From CALBPI01 sp039027435 (lineage in GTDB: Bacteria; Pseudomonadota; Gammaproteobacteria; Steroidobacterales; Woeseiaceae): a stretch of DNA of 64,000 nucleotides. This document shows positions 15,697 through 25,495 of the stretch, piece by piece. Below the pieces are notes generated by a model, which made no database searches, was not told the origin of the DNA, and saw only the letters and a list, made by a program, of their open reading frames with translations. The position numbers were made by a program, and so were the translations under genes. The stretch lies in the NCBI GenBank assembly GCA_039027435.1, contig JBCCKF010000003.1, forward strand, positions 186,001 through 250,000, in the 5' to 3' direction. Within the stretch, counting starts at the first letter, position 1. Each line of letters opens with the position of its first letter.

Positions 15697-17400
15697 ATGT
15701 TAGTGATGCGTAGAGCGTTTCGTGGTTTCAGTTTTCTGGCAGCGATTGTCTTGATCACCGCGTGTGGCGGTGGCGGCACAGACGACGGCACGATCGCGCC
15801 ACCGCCGACAGGAACGCCGCCAACTCCCACCACGTCCTACTCGCTGATCGAAACCGAGTCTCAGGCGCAGCGCTTTCTCAGCACAGCAACATTTGGTGCT
15901 TCCGCTGGAGAGATCACGGCGATGGTCGGTACCGATGCTGCGGATTGGCTTGCCGACGAATTTGCTAGACCTGCGGTGTCGTACACGCCGCGCGTTCTGC
16001 CGCTCGTTAACCGGCGTTTGGACGAACCTTTCAACGCGCGTGCTGATCGTGCTCATCACTCCGATATGTTTTGGGACGCGATGGTCGGTGCTGACGATCA
16101 GCTGCGCCAGCGCGCGCTGTTCGCTCTCTCGCAAATTATCGTTGTGGGCGAAATCAACTCGGCGGCGACGCACCGTCATGCCACTTACATGGATGCGCTG
16201 TATGAAAACGCTTTCGGGAACTATCTCGACCTACTGACCGAGATTACCTATACACCCACGATGGGTAACTATCTGACCTATCGTGGAAGCCGTCGCGCTG
16301 ACCCAAACACAGGCCGCTTGCCTGACGAAAACTATGCGCGCGAGATTCTGCAGCTGTTCACCATTGGGCTGATCGAACTGAACATGGACGGCACCCCGGT
16401 ACTGGTCGGCGGAGAGACGGTCGAGACCTACGACAACGACGACATCGTGAATTTGTCGCGTGTCTTTACCGGGTTGGATTTTGATCGAACGATTGACCCT
16501 GAGTGGCAAATGTGGACGATTCGCATGGCGCACTTCGCCAATCGTCACTCGCCGGAATCAAAAGACTTTCTGGATGTATTTATTCCTGAAAATACCGACG
16601 GCCCTACCTCCGTTCGATTGGCGCTTGAGGGGATTTTTGCACACGATAACGTGCCGCCTTTCATTGCGAGGCAGCTCATCCAGCGCTTCACCATGAGCAG
16701 CCCCCCGGCCGCCTATGTTCAAAGGGTAGCGACGGCGTTTGTCACCGGTTCGTACACTGCGGATAACGGCAGGACGTTTGGTTCAGGTGACCGCGGAGAT
16801 CTGCAGGCGACTATCGCGGCTGTATTGCTCGATGAGTTGATGTTCCAGGACGTTGTGGCCGGAAAACTCCGTGAGCCGGTATTGCGGCTGGTGCACCTGA
16901 TCCGCGCCATGGAGATGACCAATGTCGATGCATCGACCGAGTTTCGGTTAAACAATGCCGGAACGCCAGGCACCCGATTGGGCCAACATCCGTTTCGCCC
17001 ACCCTCGGTGTTCAACTTCTACAGACCGGGCTACATCGCGCCGAATACATCCTCAGGAGCGCAAGGGTTGACGGCGCCGGAGCTACAGATTGTGAACGGC
17101 GCGAGCAGCATCGGATACATCAACACCGTCGGCGACTTCATTTTTGATCGTACGACAAATGGCTACGACCCCAACTACGCAGCGTTCACCGCAGTGGCTG
17201 ACGATCCTGCGGCGCTTGTCAGCTACGTCGATAATCTACTGACCGGGGGACGTACGCCACAACCGGACCTTGCCGAGTTTGAGAGGATCGTCGGCGACAT
17301 GCCGATGCGTAGCGGGTCGATGGACGACGATCTTCGCAAGCGCGCGCAGGTGGCCATTTATCTGCTGGCGACCAGTCAGACATTCGCCGTCGTTCAGTAA
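15697..17400 (+). CDS. DUF1800 exported lipoprotein
   Basis: A 567-residue DUF1800 protein. The N-terminus is a lipoprotein signal (basic MLVMRRAFRG, hydrophobic core, lipobox LITAC with Cys23), then a Gly/Pro/Thr-rich linker to about residue 50. The family domain follows, with QRFLSTATFGAS near its start, LPDENYAREILQLFTIGL and PPSVFNFYRPGY. DUF1800 proteins have no settled function but nearly always sit before a DUF1501 gene, as here, where the partner begins 10 bases after the stop. Placing it as a lipoprotein implies an envelope or surface role. A GGAGAG-type ribosome site precedes the start. Confidence 0.9.
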   Translation: MLVMRRAFRGFSFLAAIVLITACGGGGTDDGTIAPPPTGTPPTPTTSYSLIETESQAQRFLSTATFGASAGEITAMVGTDAADWLADEFARPAVSYTPRVLPLVNRRLDEPFNARADRAHHSDMFWDAMVGADDQLRQRALFALSQIIVVGEINSAATHRHATYMDALYENAFGNYLDLLTEITYTPTMGNYLTYRGSRRADPNTGRLPDENYAREILQLFTIGLIELNMDGTPVLVGGETVETYDNDDIVNLSRVFTGLDFDRTIDPEWQMWTIRMAHFANRHSPESKDFLDVFIPENTDGPTSVRLALEGIFAHDNVPPFIARQLIQRFTMSSPPAAYVQRVATAFVTGSYTADNGRTFGSGDRGDLQATIAAVLLDELMFQDVVAGKLREPVLRLVHLIRAMEMTNVDASTEFRLNNAGTPGTRLGQHPFRPPSVFNFYRPGYIAPNTSSGAQGLTAPELQIVNGASSIGYINTVGDFIFDRTTNGYDPNYAAFTAVADDPAALVSYVDNLLTGGRTPQPDLAEFERIVGDMPMRSGSMDDDLRKRAQVAIYLLATSQTFAVVQ

Positions 17401-17410
17401 GGAGATTGAA

Positions 17411-18835
17411 ATGAAGTATCAAAAGACTCGTCGCGATTTCCTTAGTAGCAGCGTCAGCGCCGCTTGTGCTGCCGGTGTGCTACCGAGCATGTTGGCCAAC
17501 TCTGCTCGAGCCGCCGACACCAGCGGTTACAAAGCGCTGGTATGTCTGTTCTTTTTCGGGGGAATCGACAACAACGATGTCTTGATTCCTCGCGATACCG
17601 CCTCTTACAACCGCTTTGCATCGACGCGCTCCGATCTGCTGGCTGCATACGCCGCCAATCCTGCGGCGGCCAGTCGGGCGCGTGCTGACCTACTACCGTT
17701 GAACCCCAACAATGCCGGGTCACTGGGCGGTCTTGAGTTTGGACTCGGTGCAGAGTACGAACCCGTTGTCGATTTGTTCAACAATGGTGAATTAGCGGTT
17801 GTTGGCGGTGTTGGGCCGCTCATTGAGCCGACGACCCGGACGCAATTCAATAATCGATCCGTTCCGCTGCCGAGGCAGCTGTTCTCCCATAATGATCAGC
17901 AATCAACCTGGATGGCGCTCGCCAGCGAAGGTGAGCGCATGGGTTGGGGCGGCAGATTTCTTGATCAGTTCAGAGCGTCTGACCCATCCTTCCGAACCGA
18001 TCTCTCCGGTATCACAACCTTTGGTAACACCGTATTTCTGAGTGGTAGCGGCGATGCCCCGTTCTCGCTCTCAGGCAGCGGCGCGCTTCCACTCACCTTG
18101 ATCCAGAATCGCGGCATCCTTGGCACCAATGCCGCATTCGATACGACTCGCGAGCAGATCAATTCGCGCTTGATCTCGAATGGGGGCGCGTCTTCGAACG
18201 TATTCGCGGACGACTTTGAATCGCTCCAATCGCTGGGCGTCGCGTTGAGCAACGAATACGGTGCTGCTTATGACCAACGCGCAACACTAACCACTACTTT
18301 CCAGCCAAATCAGGCAGGCGGACAGCTACGCGCGGTAGCCGAAGCGATCTCGCTACGTAATGTCCTCGGTATGTCGCGACAGATTTTCTTTGTGGGTATT
18401 GGCGGCTTCGATACGCACAGCGCACAAGCGATCACTTTGCCTGGACTGCAACAGCAGATTGCCGGTGGCATCCAGTCGTTCCGCAATGCAATGGTCGAGC
18501 TCGGCGTATGGGACGATGTCACGCTATTCACCGCAGCAGACTTCGGCCGCACGATGAACGACAACGGGGACGGGAGTGACCACGGTTGGGCAGGTCACCA
18601 CTTTGTCGCCGGCGGCAGTGTACGTGGGCAGCGCGTCTACGGCGGATTCCCGAATTCCGACATCGCGTCGCAGGACTATACGGATGATCGAGGTCGACTC
18701 ATTCCGACGGTGTCGGTTGAGCAGTACGCTGCCACGTTGGGGTCATGGTTCGGTCTGACGCCCGGGGAGTTGCGTTCAGCACTGCCGAATCTCGCCAACT
18801 TCAACGACGAAGACCTCGGCTTTATGCGGGCGTAA
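17411..18835 (+). CDS. DUF1501 protein with Tat signal
   Basis: A 474-residue partner of the upstream DUF1800 protein. It begins MKYQKTRRDFLSSSVSAAC, a twin-arginine signal (TRRDFL) with cleavage likely after the ANSARA-type end near residue 35. The family domain has the sulfatase-like start ALVCLFFFGGIDNNDVLIP, SHNDQQSTW, FFVGIGGFDTHSAQ and DFGRTMNDNGDGSDHGWAGHHF, rich in Asp/His that could bind metal. Export folded by Tat suggests a cofactor. The ATG at 17411 has GGAG six bases upstream; the longer open frame inside the previous gene was rejected. It converges on ubiA with two bases between stops. Confidence 0.9.
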   Translation: MKYQKTRRDFLSSSVSAACAAGVLPSMLANSARAADTSGYKALVCLFFFGGIDNNDVLIPRDTASYNRFASTRSDLLAAYAANPAAASRARADLLPLNPNNAGSLGGLEFGLGAEYEPVVDLFNNGELAVVGGVGPLIEPTTRTQFNNRSVPLPRQLFSHNDQQSTWMALASEGERMGWGGRFLDQFRASDPSFRTDLSGITTFGNTVFLSGSGDAPFSLSGSGALPLTLIQNRGILGTNAAFDTTREQINSRLISNGGASSNVFADDFESLQSLGVALSNEYGAAYDQRATLTTTFQPNQAGGQLRAVAEAISLRNVLGMSRQIFFVGIGGFDTHSAQAITLPGLQQQIAGGIQSFRNAMVELGVWDDVTLFTAADFGRTMNDNGDGSDHGWAGHHFVAGGSVRGQRVYGGFPNSDIASQDYTDDRGRLIPTVSVEQYAATLGSWFGLTPGELRSALPNLANFNDEDLGFMRA

Positions 18836-18837
18836 AT

Positions 18838-19728
18838 TCAGGCGTAAAGATAGTGCAGGGCGAGCCCGACGAACACGGTGAGTCCGATCCACTGGTTGTT
18901 CAGGAACGCCCTGAAACAGGCATCCGGATCACGATCGCGAATGAGGTATTGCTGGTAGCCCATAAATGCCGCGACACCGGGGAGTGCTGCGAGATACCAG
19001 GGCCCGAGTTCAAGTCGGCCGGATAGCAAGAACAGCGCAAGCAACATCGTGAACTGCAGCGCCCCGACAACGAACCGATCGGCGTCGCCAAACAGGATCG
19101 CCGTCGACTTCACGCCCGCAACCAGATCGTCCTCGCGATCACACATCGCGTACATCGTGTCATAGATCACCGCCCACACTGCGGTGATGCCGAACAGATG
19201 CCAGGCAACGATGGGGATCTCGCCGGTCTGGGCTGCAAACCCCATGGGAATGGCCCACGCGAAGGCGAGCCCGAGTATGAACTGCGGTACCGACACGAAG
19301 CGCTTCATGAACGGATAGCCGATCATCAGCACGGCACCACCGACCGCGAGCAGCTGGGTCAAGGTGTTTTGTGTCGCCACCAGTCCGATGGCTATGAACC
19401 CGAGCGCGATGAACAATGCGATCGCCTCAACGACCCCCAGCTCACCGCTTGCAATGGGTCGCTCGCGTGTCCGTCTGACCTGACTGTCGAAGTCTCGGTC
19501 TGCAATATCGTTGATGACACAGCCTGCAGATCGAGTGACGAGTGCGCCCAGCATAAATACGATCAATACCTGCTGGTCTGGTTGCCCCTCACTGGCGACC
19601 CAAAGTCCCCAGAGCATGGGCCACGCCAATAGCCAGATGCCAACCGGGCGATTCAGGCGCATCAGTCGAACGTAAATATCGAGTTGGCGCAGCAAAGCGC
19701 GCCCGATACCAGGTGCCTGCCGCTCCAC
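18838..19728 (-). CDS. ubiA: 4-hydroxybenzoate polyprenyltransferase UbiA
   Basis: Integral membrane enzyme that attaches the polyprenyl chain to 4-hydroxybenzoate in ubiquinone synthesis. The 296-residue product has both Asp-rich motifs of the family: NDIADRDFD and YDTMYAMCDREDD, which bind the Mg-diphosphate. About eight hydrophobic helices fit the fold. The start is a GTG at 19728, two bases after the ubiC stop, so both steps are translated from one message. Confidence 0.95.
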   Translation of the reverse strand: MERQAPGIGRALLRQLDIYVRLMRLNRPVGIWLLAWPMLWGLWVASEGQPDQQVLIVFMLGALVTRSAGCVINDIADRDFDSQVRRTRERPIASGELGVVEAIALFIALGFIAIGLVATQNTLTQLLAVGGAVLMIGYPFMKRFVSVPQFILGLAFAWAIPMGFAAQTGEIPIVAWHLFGITAVWAVIYDTMYAMCDREDDLVAGVKSTAILFGDADRFVVGALQFTMLLALFLLSGRLELGPWYLAALPGVAAFMGYQQYLIRDRDPDACFRAFLNNQWIGLTVFVGLALHYLYA

Positions 19729-19730
19729 CG

Positions 19731-20273
19731 TCAGGGGTGCTTCCGTGCTACACCACCCAGCTCGGCGGCAAGGTGTTCGACGAGCATGAGTGGGGCGCCA
19801 GCGACATCAAAAACCGAGCGTCTCGACCAGCCGTCCGCGGCCGAGTCGCCAAGCGCGCTACCGGGTGCAAACAACATTTCGGCTCGAGTGGTATCCGGAA
19901 TCCGAGCTAGTGTGCTGCCGAGTGGCTGCGTGCCGAGTTCTTGTATCCACGGATGCTGGCGCAGCGTTCGTGAGGGTGCAAAGCAAGCGGCATGCACCAG
20001 GACCGTGCCACCCACGCCGAGCGTGATTTCCCGATACCAGCCGTCCCGGTCAGCTGCGCCCAGCAGACTCAGCGCCCACGACGGCGCCGCGCGCGTGCCC
20101 TCTTTCAGGAGATCGACGACCACTGGGTCGGCAAAGCTGGCTCTAAGATCCGGTGTCAGCAGTCCTCGGCGCACGAGCCAATCCGCGTAATGCCCATCGA
20201 CGTCCGCGATCGGACGCCACTGGTCATCATCGAATTTCTGGTTCGTCACGGCAGTGTCGGGTTGGGTGGTCAT
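19731..20273 (-). CDS. ubiC: Chorismate lyase UbiC
   Basis: Converts chorismate to 4-hydroxybenzoate and pyruvate, the committed step of ubiquinone synthesis. The 180-residue soluble protein matches UbiC in length and in blocks such as WYREITLGVGGTVLVHAACFAP, LGTQPLGSTLARIPDTTRAEM and RRSVFDVAGAPLMLVEHL, with the conserved Arg and Glu of the active site among them. The immediate neighbour ubiA supports the call. Sequence identity to the E. coli enzyme appears modest, as is usual for this family. Confidence 0.88.
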   Translation of the reverse strand: MTTQPDTAVTNQKFDDDQWRPIADVDGHYADWLVRRGLLTPDLRASFADPVVVDLLKEGTRAAPSWALSLLGAADRDGWYREITLGVGGTVLVHAACFAPSRTLRQHPWIQELGTQPLGSTLARIPDTTRAEMLFAPGSALGDSAADGWSRRSVFDVAGAPLMLVEHLAAELGGVARKHP

Positions 20274-20311
20274 GCAGCTGTTGTCTCTTGAGGCGCCGCC
20301 ATTCTAAACGT

Positions 20312-22429
20312 TTACACGTTCCCGTAGCGGCTTGCGTCGCCAATCCAGCGGGCGAGCAACAACTCGATGATACGCGACCCGGTGCGGTCAGACTGACTAA
20401 GGATCGCGCTCGCGGCCTGTTGTACCGAGGGTAGTAGATGGGCATCGCGTTTGATGTCCGCCAATCGAAACGCTACAGACCCGGTCTGGCGAGTGCCGAG
20501 CAGTTCCCCAGGACCACGCAATTCCAGGTCTTTCTCCGCGATGACAAACCCGTCGTTGGTCTCCCGCATCACACCAAGACGGGCCTTCGCGGCATTGGAC
20601 AGCGGTGCCTTGTAGAGCAATACGCAGGTGCTGGCTGCGGCCCCGCGTCCGACGCGCCCCCGCAGTTGGTGCAGTTGCGACAAGCCCATACGTTCTGCGT
20701 TTTCGATAATCATCAAGCTCGCATTCGGCACATCGACGCCCACTTCGATGACCGTCGTGGCAACCAGCAGTCGCGTCTGCCCGTCAGAAAACGCAGCCAT
20801 AGCCTGCGCTTTGTCCTGCGCGCGCAATCGGCCGTGCACCAGCCCGACGGGAATCTCAGGCAGCGCCTCGGTCAAAACCTCGGCGGTTTCCTCTGCAGCC
20901 TGGGCTTCAAGTTGCTCGGAGGTCTCGACCAATGGGCAGACCCAGTAAACCTGACGACCCTCCTGGCAGGCCGTGCGCACGCGCTCGATCACCTCGTCGC
21001 GCCGTGACTCCGGAATGACGACAGTCGTGACCGGCGTTCTCCCCGGCGGGAGCTCATCGATAATTGAGGTGTCGAGGTCGGCGTAGGCAGTCATTGCCAG
21101 AGTCCGCGGAATCGGTGTCGCGGTCATTACCAGCTGGTGTGGCGCTAGCCCGTGGCGTCCGCCCTTATCGCGCAGTGCTAGCCGCTGGTGCACACCGAAG
21201 CGGTGTTGCTCGTCGATGATGACCAAACCAAGGTTCGCGAAGGTCACCGATTCCTGAAACAGGGCGTGCGTGCCGACGACCATCTTCGCTCTCCCACCCT
21301 CGATAGCAGCGAGCGCAGCACGCCGTTCGGCCGCCTTGAGGCTGCCTGCGAGACGCACCACCGGGATGCCGAGCGGTGTCAGCCATCGCTTGAAGCTTTG
21401 TTCGTGCTGCTCTGCCAGCAGCTCGGTCGGTGCCATCATCGCGCATTGCAATCCCCCATCGATTACCGCCGCGGCTGCGAGTGCGGCGACCAGCGTCTTG
21501 CCGGAGCCTACATCGCCCTGCACGAGTCTCAGCATCGGATGCGGCGCTGCCATGTCGCCCACGATTTCTGCAAACACCCGGTGCTGGGCTTCGGTCGGTG
21601 TAAACGGCAATGACCTCAGCAGTTCTTGTACGAGTGTTGCGCCCGGCGGAATCGGCGGTGCGGCCTCTTCCTGCACACTGCGACGCAGCAGGCGCAGGCT
21701 CACCTGATGGGCTAGCAATTCCTCCAGTGCGAGTCGTTGCTGTGCAGGATGACTCGCAGCGAGCAGCGGCTCGGTGTCCTCATTCGGTGGCGGCTGGTGC
21801 ACCGTGTGCAAAGCCTCCGACAACGTTGGCAATCGCAGTCGCTCCAAAACAGCGGTGGGGACCAATTCTTCGGGCGCATTGCGTCGCAGGAGGTCGAGCG
21901 CGCCCATGACGAGTTTGCGCATGCGTTGCTGGTGAACGCCGTCGGTTGTCGGATAGATCGGCGTCAGGCCCTGTTCCGTGTTAGCAGACTCGCCATCGGA
22001 CAGCAGTCGATACTCGGGATGTACCATTTCTCTGCCGGATTTCGTCACGCGCAGGTCGCCGAACGCTGTCAGCCGCCGACCACGAACGAATGCCGCTTTC
22101 TGCGCGTTGGTAAAATGAAAGAACCGCAAGGTCATTTGGCTGGTGCCGTCCATGATGCGCACGAGCAGAGTGCGACGCGGGCGAAAAGCGACCTCAGCGA
22201 TGGCAACTTCGCCTTCGACCAACGTGCGCGTGCCAGGCTGTGCTGCGCCAATTGGTGTGATGCGGGTGCGGTCTTCGTAACGCAACGGCATCTGGAACAG
22301 CAGATCTTCGATGCGGTGCACACCCATCGCTGCCAGCTTCTCCGACAACGCAGGTCCAACCCCGCGGAGTTTCAGGGTGGGTTGGAGCAGCAACGGCGTG
22401 GCGTCAGCTTTCGATGGCGATGATGGCAT
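20312..22429 (-). CDS. recG: ATP-dependent DNA helicase RecG
   Basis: Branch-migration helicase for stalled forks and recombination intermediates. The product of about 705 residues has the N-terminal wedge/OB-fold region (LRGVGPALSEKLAAMGVHRIEDLL), Walker A QGDVGSGKTLVA, the DEQH box in IIDEQHRFGVHQR, and the C-terminal motifs VVATTVIEVGVDVPNAS and QLRGRVGRG. I use the ATG at 22429, which overlaps the end of ridA by 26 bases. A further upstream start at 22465 is possible. The recG/spoT/rpoZ/gmk neighbourhood is classic for Gammaproteobacteria. Confidence 0.96.
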   Translation of the reverse strand: MPSSPSKADATPLLLQPTLKLRGVGPALSEKLAAMGVHRIEDLLFQMPLRYEDRTRITPIGAAQPGTRTLVEGEVAIAEVAFRPRRTLLVRIMDGTSQMTLRFFHFTNAQKAAFVRGRRLTAFGDLRVTKSGREMVHPEYRLLSDGESANTEQGLTPIYPTTDGVHQQRMRKLVMGALDLLRRNAPEELVPTAVLERLRLPTLSEALHTVHQPPPNEDTEPLLAASHPAQQRLALEELLAHQVSLRLLRRSVQEEAAPPIPPGATLVQELLRSLPFTPTEAQHRVFAEIVGDMAAPHPMLRLVQGDVGSGKTLVAALAAAAVIDGGLQCAMMAPTELLAEQHEQSFKRWLTPLGIPVVRLAGSLKAAERRAALAAIEGGRAKMVVGTHALFQESVTFANLGLVIIDEQHRFGVHQRLALRDKGGRHGLAPHQLVMTATPIPRTLAMTAYADLDTSIIDELPPGRTPVTTVVIPESRRDEVIERVRTACQEGRQVYWVCPLVETSEQLEAQAAEETAEVLTEALPEIPVGLVHGRLRAQDKAQAMAAFSDGQTRLLVATTVIEVGVDVPNASLMIIENAERMGLSQLHQLRGRVGRGAAASTCVLLYKAPLSNAAKARLGVMRETNDGFVIAEKDLELRGPGELLGTRQTGSVAFRLADIKRDAHLLPSVQQAASAILSQSDRTGSRIIELLLARWIGDASRYGNV

Positions 22430-22790
22430 CCGCTTCCACGTCAGTGCCTTTTGGCAAGCTGGCAACGCCGACCGCAGCGCGCGCCGGGTAAGGTGCAGTA
22501 AAGAACTCTTCCATCACCTCATTGACCACCGTGAACTGCGCAAGATCGGTCAGGAAAACGTTGATCTTAACGGCATTCTTGAGCTCCGCGCCTGCAGCGC
22601 TGGCAACGGCCTCGAGGTTACGGAACACCTGCCGGGCGCGTTCACGGAAATCACCCTCGACCATTTCCATTGTTGCAGCATCCAGCGGTATTTGACCGGA
22701 CAGAAAGACCAGTGAACCCGTGCGGATCGCTTGTGAGTAGGTGCCGATTGCGGCAGGAGCGGTATCGGTGTGGATAGGTTGACGTTGCAT
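22404..22790 (-). CDS. ridA: RidA family enamine/imine deaminase
   Basis: Small (128 residues) cytosolic YjgF/YER057c/UK114 family protein that hydrolyses reactive 2-aminoacrylate and related enamines. Family signatures are IGTYSQAIRTGSLVFLSGQIPLD, ARQVFRNLEAVASAAG and PYPARAAVGVASLPKGTDVEADAIIAI, with the ligand-binding Arg in the PARAAV block. The ATG at 22790 (MQRQPIHTD) fits family N-termini better than an upstream start at 22820. It sits between spoT and recG, where RidA genes are often found. Confidence 0.93.
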   Translation of the reverse strand: MQRQPIHTDTAPAAIGTYSQAIRTGSLVFLSGQIPLDAATMEMVEGDFRERARQVFRNLEAVASAAGAELKNAVKINVFLTDLAQFTVVNEVMEEFFTAPYPARAAVGVASLPKGTDVEADAIIAIES

Positions 22791-22841
22791 GGTCCGAACT
22801 CCGTGAATGACGGCGAGCACTATACCTGTGGTGTGCGCGCT

Positions 22842-25025
22842 TTAGTCGAGGTTTCGGTTGACCTTGAGTACGCTCTTCATCGCCCGGATGCTGCGCAGCA
22901 CTTCGGCGAGGTGTTGGCGATCTCGAACCTCGATGCCGAACGTCAGATTTGAGGTGTCGATATCGCGCGCGCCAACCTCGACCTGATCGATATTGGAGCC
23001 GACGTCGGCGATCGTTGCAGCGACTTCGGCGAGTACGCCCATCCGATTGACTGCTTCCACGGTGAGCAGCACCCGGAAAGTTTGACCTTCGGTATTTTCC
23101 ACCCAGTCCACATCGACCCATTTATCGGTGTGCTTGCGGAAGCTCGCGAGGTTGCCGCACTGGGTGCGATGGATCACGATCCCGCGTCCCGAACTCAGGT
23201 AACCCATAATCGTGTCACCTGGAATCGGGCTGCAGCAGCGCCCGTAACTAACGACCATGCCTTCCGTGCCTGCGATCGTCAGCGGCGCGTCGCTTGAGTC
23301 GAGCGGTTTGCTGTCATCGTCGGCCAGCAGCTGTTTCACGGTGAGCGATGCGAGCCGCTCGCCGAGGCCCAGTTGCTCGTAGAGCTCGGTCGTGTTGTTC
23401 AGACCCAATTCGTCCAACAGCGCATTCATCTTGCGTTTCGGCACCTTGCGAATGTTGGTGCCCGAATCTGCGAGCGCCTGGTTCAGCATCCGTTTGCCGA
23501 GTTCGCGCGCCTCTTCATGACGCAGGTTCTTCAAATATTGCTTGAGTGCCGTTCGTGCTTTTGCGGTCACCACATAGTTGACCCAGTTCGGATTCGGCTT
23601 GGCCCCTTTAGCGGTGATGATTTCTACGCTCTGGCCGTTAGATAGCGTCGTTCGCAGTGGCACAAGGCGACGGTCCACCTTTGCGGCAACGCAACGATGT
23701 CCGATGTCGGTGTGGATGGCGTACGCGAAGTCGACCGGTGTCGCACCGCGCGGCAGACGCAGGATGTCGCCTTTCGGTGTGAAGACGTACACCTTGTCCG
23801 GGAACAGATCGACCTTGACGTTTTCGAGAAACTCCTCGGTGTTGCCGGCCTCATCCATCTCCATGAGTTTGCCGAGCCACTCGCGGGCGCGTTGCTGAGA
23901 CGCGTTGGTCTCCTTCTCGCTTGCCTTGTACTGCCAATGCGAGGCGATGCCATCTTCCGCGAGCATATCCATCGCCGTCGTGCGAATTTGAAATTCGATG
24001 GGCATGCCGCGTGGACCGAAGCAGGCGGTGTGCAACGACTGGTACCCGTTCATCCGGGGAATCGCGATGTAGTCCTTGAAGCGGTTTGGCATCGGCTTGT
24101 AGAGCTTGTGCACGAGGCCGAGTGCGCGATAACAGGTATCGACGCTGTCGACGATGATACGAAACCCGAAGACATCGACGATCTCACTGAGCGGCGTGCG
24201 TTTGCGCTGCATCTTCTGGTAGATCGAATAGAGGTTCTTGCTGCGTCCCAGAACTTCGCCCGGGATGTTGTGGCTGTGCAGCGCCGCGCCCAGCGTTTCG
24301 GAGAGTTCCTGGATCGTCTGTTTGCGATCGCCTGCAGACTTGCGAATGGCGTTCTTCAGCACCTGGTATCGAAACGGGTGCAGATAGCGGAAGCCGAGAT
24401 CCTCGAGCTCGGACTTGATCGTATTGATGCCGAGACGGTTCGCGATCGGTGCGTAGATCTCCAGGGTCTCGCGGGCGATGCGCCGCTGTTTTTCGACCGG
24501 CATCGCTTCCATGGTGCGCATGTTGTGCAGTCGGTCTGCCAGTTTCACGAGAATCACGCGGATGTCCTCGATCATAGCCAGCAGCATCTTGCGGAAGCTC
24601 GAGGCCTGCGCTTCGGCGCGGCTCTTGAACTGGACCTGATCGAGCTTGGTGACCCCGTCGACCAGCACGGCGACAGCCTTCCCGAACTCTGATTCCAATT
24701 CGCTCGCCGCAGCGGAGGTATCTTCGATCACATCGTGCAGGATCGCTGCCGCGATGGTCTCGGAGTCGAGCCGCATTTCCGCAAGGATGGTCGCCACCGC
24801 AACCGGGTGGCTGATGTAAGGCGCACCGGATCGGCGCTTCTGGCCGTGGTGTGCTGCCGCTCCGAATTCGTAGGCCTTCAGGACTTCGGCGAGTTGTGCC
24901 TCGGTCATGTAGGCACGGCATTCCTCGAGCAGCCGGGTGAAGCCCGTGGCCCATTTGCTATTGGCGGAGAATCTGCCGAGAAGGTTGGCGGCATAGTCGA
25001 TGCCGCGCTCGCTTACGCTGGCCAC
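22842..25025 (-). CDS. spoT: Bifunctional (p)ppGpp synthetase/hydrolase SpoT
   Basis: Makes and degrades the stringent-response alarmone. The 727-residue product has an N-terminal HD hydrolase domain with HHGQKRRSGAPYISHPVAVA and the catalytic HDVIED, a synthetase domain with GRSKNLYSIYQKMQRK and the RFKD motif typical of bifunctional enzymes, a TGS domain (VYVFTPKGDILRLPRGATPVDFAY), and a C-terminal ACT domain (VDWVENTEGQTFRVLLTVEA onward). The start appears to be GTG at 25025. rpoZ and gmk lie upstream on the same strand, the usual spoT operon. Confidence 0.97.
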   Translation of the reverse strand: MASVSERGIDYAANLLGRFSANSKWATGFTRLLEECRAYMTEAQLAEVLKAYEFGAAAHHGQKRRSGAPYISHPVAVATILAEMRLDSETIAAAILHDVIEDTSAAASELESEFGKAVAVLVDGVTKLDQVQFKSRAEAQASSFRKMLLAMIEDIRVILVKLADRLHNMRTMEAMPVEKQRRIARETLEIYAPIANRLGINTIKSELEDLGFRYLHPFRYQVLKNAIRKSAGDRKQTIQELSETLGAALHSHNIPGEVLGRSKNLYSIYQKMQRKRTPLSEIVDVFGFRIIVDSVDTCYRALGLVHKLYKPMPNRFKDYIAIPRMNGYQSLHTACFGPRGMPIEFQIRTTAMDMLAEDGIASHWQYKASEKETNASQQRAREWLGKLMEMDEAGNTEEFLENVKVDLFPDKVYVFTPKGDILRLPRGATPVDFAYAIHTDIGHRCVAAKVDRRLVPLRTTLSNGQSVEIITAKGAKPNPNWVNYVVTAKARTALKQYLKNLRHEEARELGKRMLNQALADSGTNIRKVPKRKMNALLDELGLNNTTELYEQLGLGERLASLTVKQLLADDDSKPLDSSDAPLTIAGTEGMVVSYGRCCSPIPGDTIMGYLSSGRGIVIHRTQCGNLASFRKHTDKWVDVDWVENTEGQTFRVLLTVEAVNRMGVLAEVAATIADVGSNIDQVEVGARDIDTSNLTFGIEVRDRQHLAEVLRSIRAMKSVLKVNRNLD

Positions 25026-25093
25026 GATAGTGACCTGTCAGTCAGGGTCAGGTGTCGCTTGCGCCTCAACACCGCGGGACTGACATCCGTTAC

Positions 25094-25375
25094 TCAGTCA
25101 CCCAGCCCCAGTGCACGCAAAGGCATGATGTCTTCCTGCATCTGCTCGGCGCGCATGAGTTCTTCGGGTGGCTGATCGGGTTCGTCGAGAATCGCTGCGG
25201 TGATATTGCCTTCAGCAATCTCACGCAGGGCGACCACCGTAGGTTTGTCGTTCTCCCAGGGCAGGGTCGGCTCGGCGCCATTCGCGATGCGGCGCGCGCG
25301 CTTTGCGGCGATCAGGACAAGGTCAAAAATGTTGTCTACCTGCTCGAGGCAGTCTTCCACTGTAATTCGTGCCAT
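25094..25375 (-). CDS. rpoZ: RNA polymerase omega subunit
   Basis: A 93-residue omega subunit that helps assemble RNA polymerase and, in Gammaproteobacteria, forms part of a ppGpp site. It begins MARITVEDCLEQVDNIFDLVLIAAKRARRI, a near-canonical N-terminus, and ends in an acidic tail. It lies between gmk and spoT; the 120-base gap to gmk may carry its own promoter. Confidence 0.97.
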   Translation of the reverse strand: MARITVEDCLEQVDNIFDLVLIAAKRARRIANGAEPTLPWENDKPTVVALREIAEGNITAAILDEPDQPPEELMRAEQMQEDIMPLRALGLGD

Positions 25376-25495
25376 TTTGGATAAAGGTTCCGTAAGTGCG
25401 AGGTGCGGCAGGCGCCGCTACCTAAAATCGTGGCCGGTCGAGGATGATAGCGTCAAATTTGCCAGTTGATCCAGCAAATTGCGCGAAAAACTTGG

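Noticed and set aside
23697..24692. 331-codon plus-strand frame opposite spoT
   Set aside because: Lies wholly inside spoT on the other strand and shows no domain or ribosome site.
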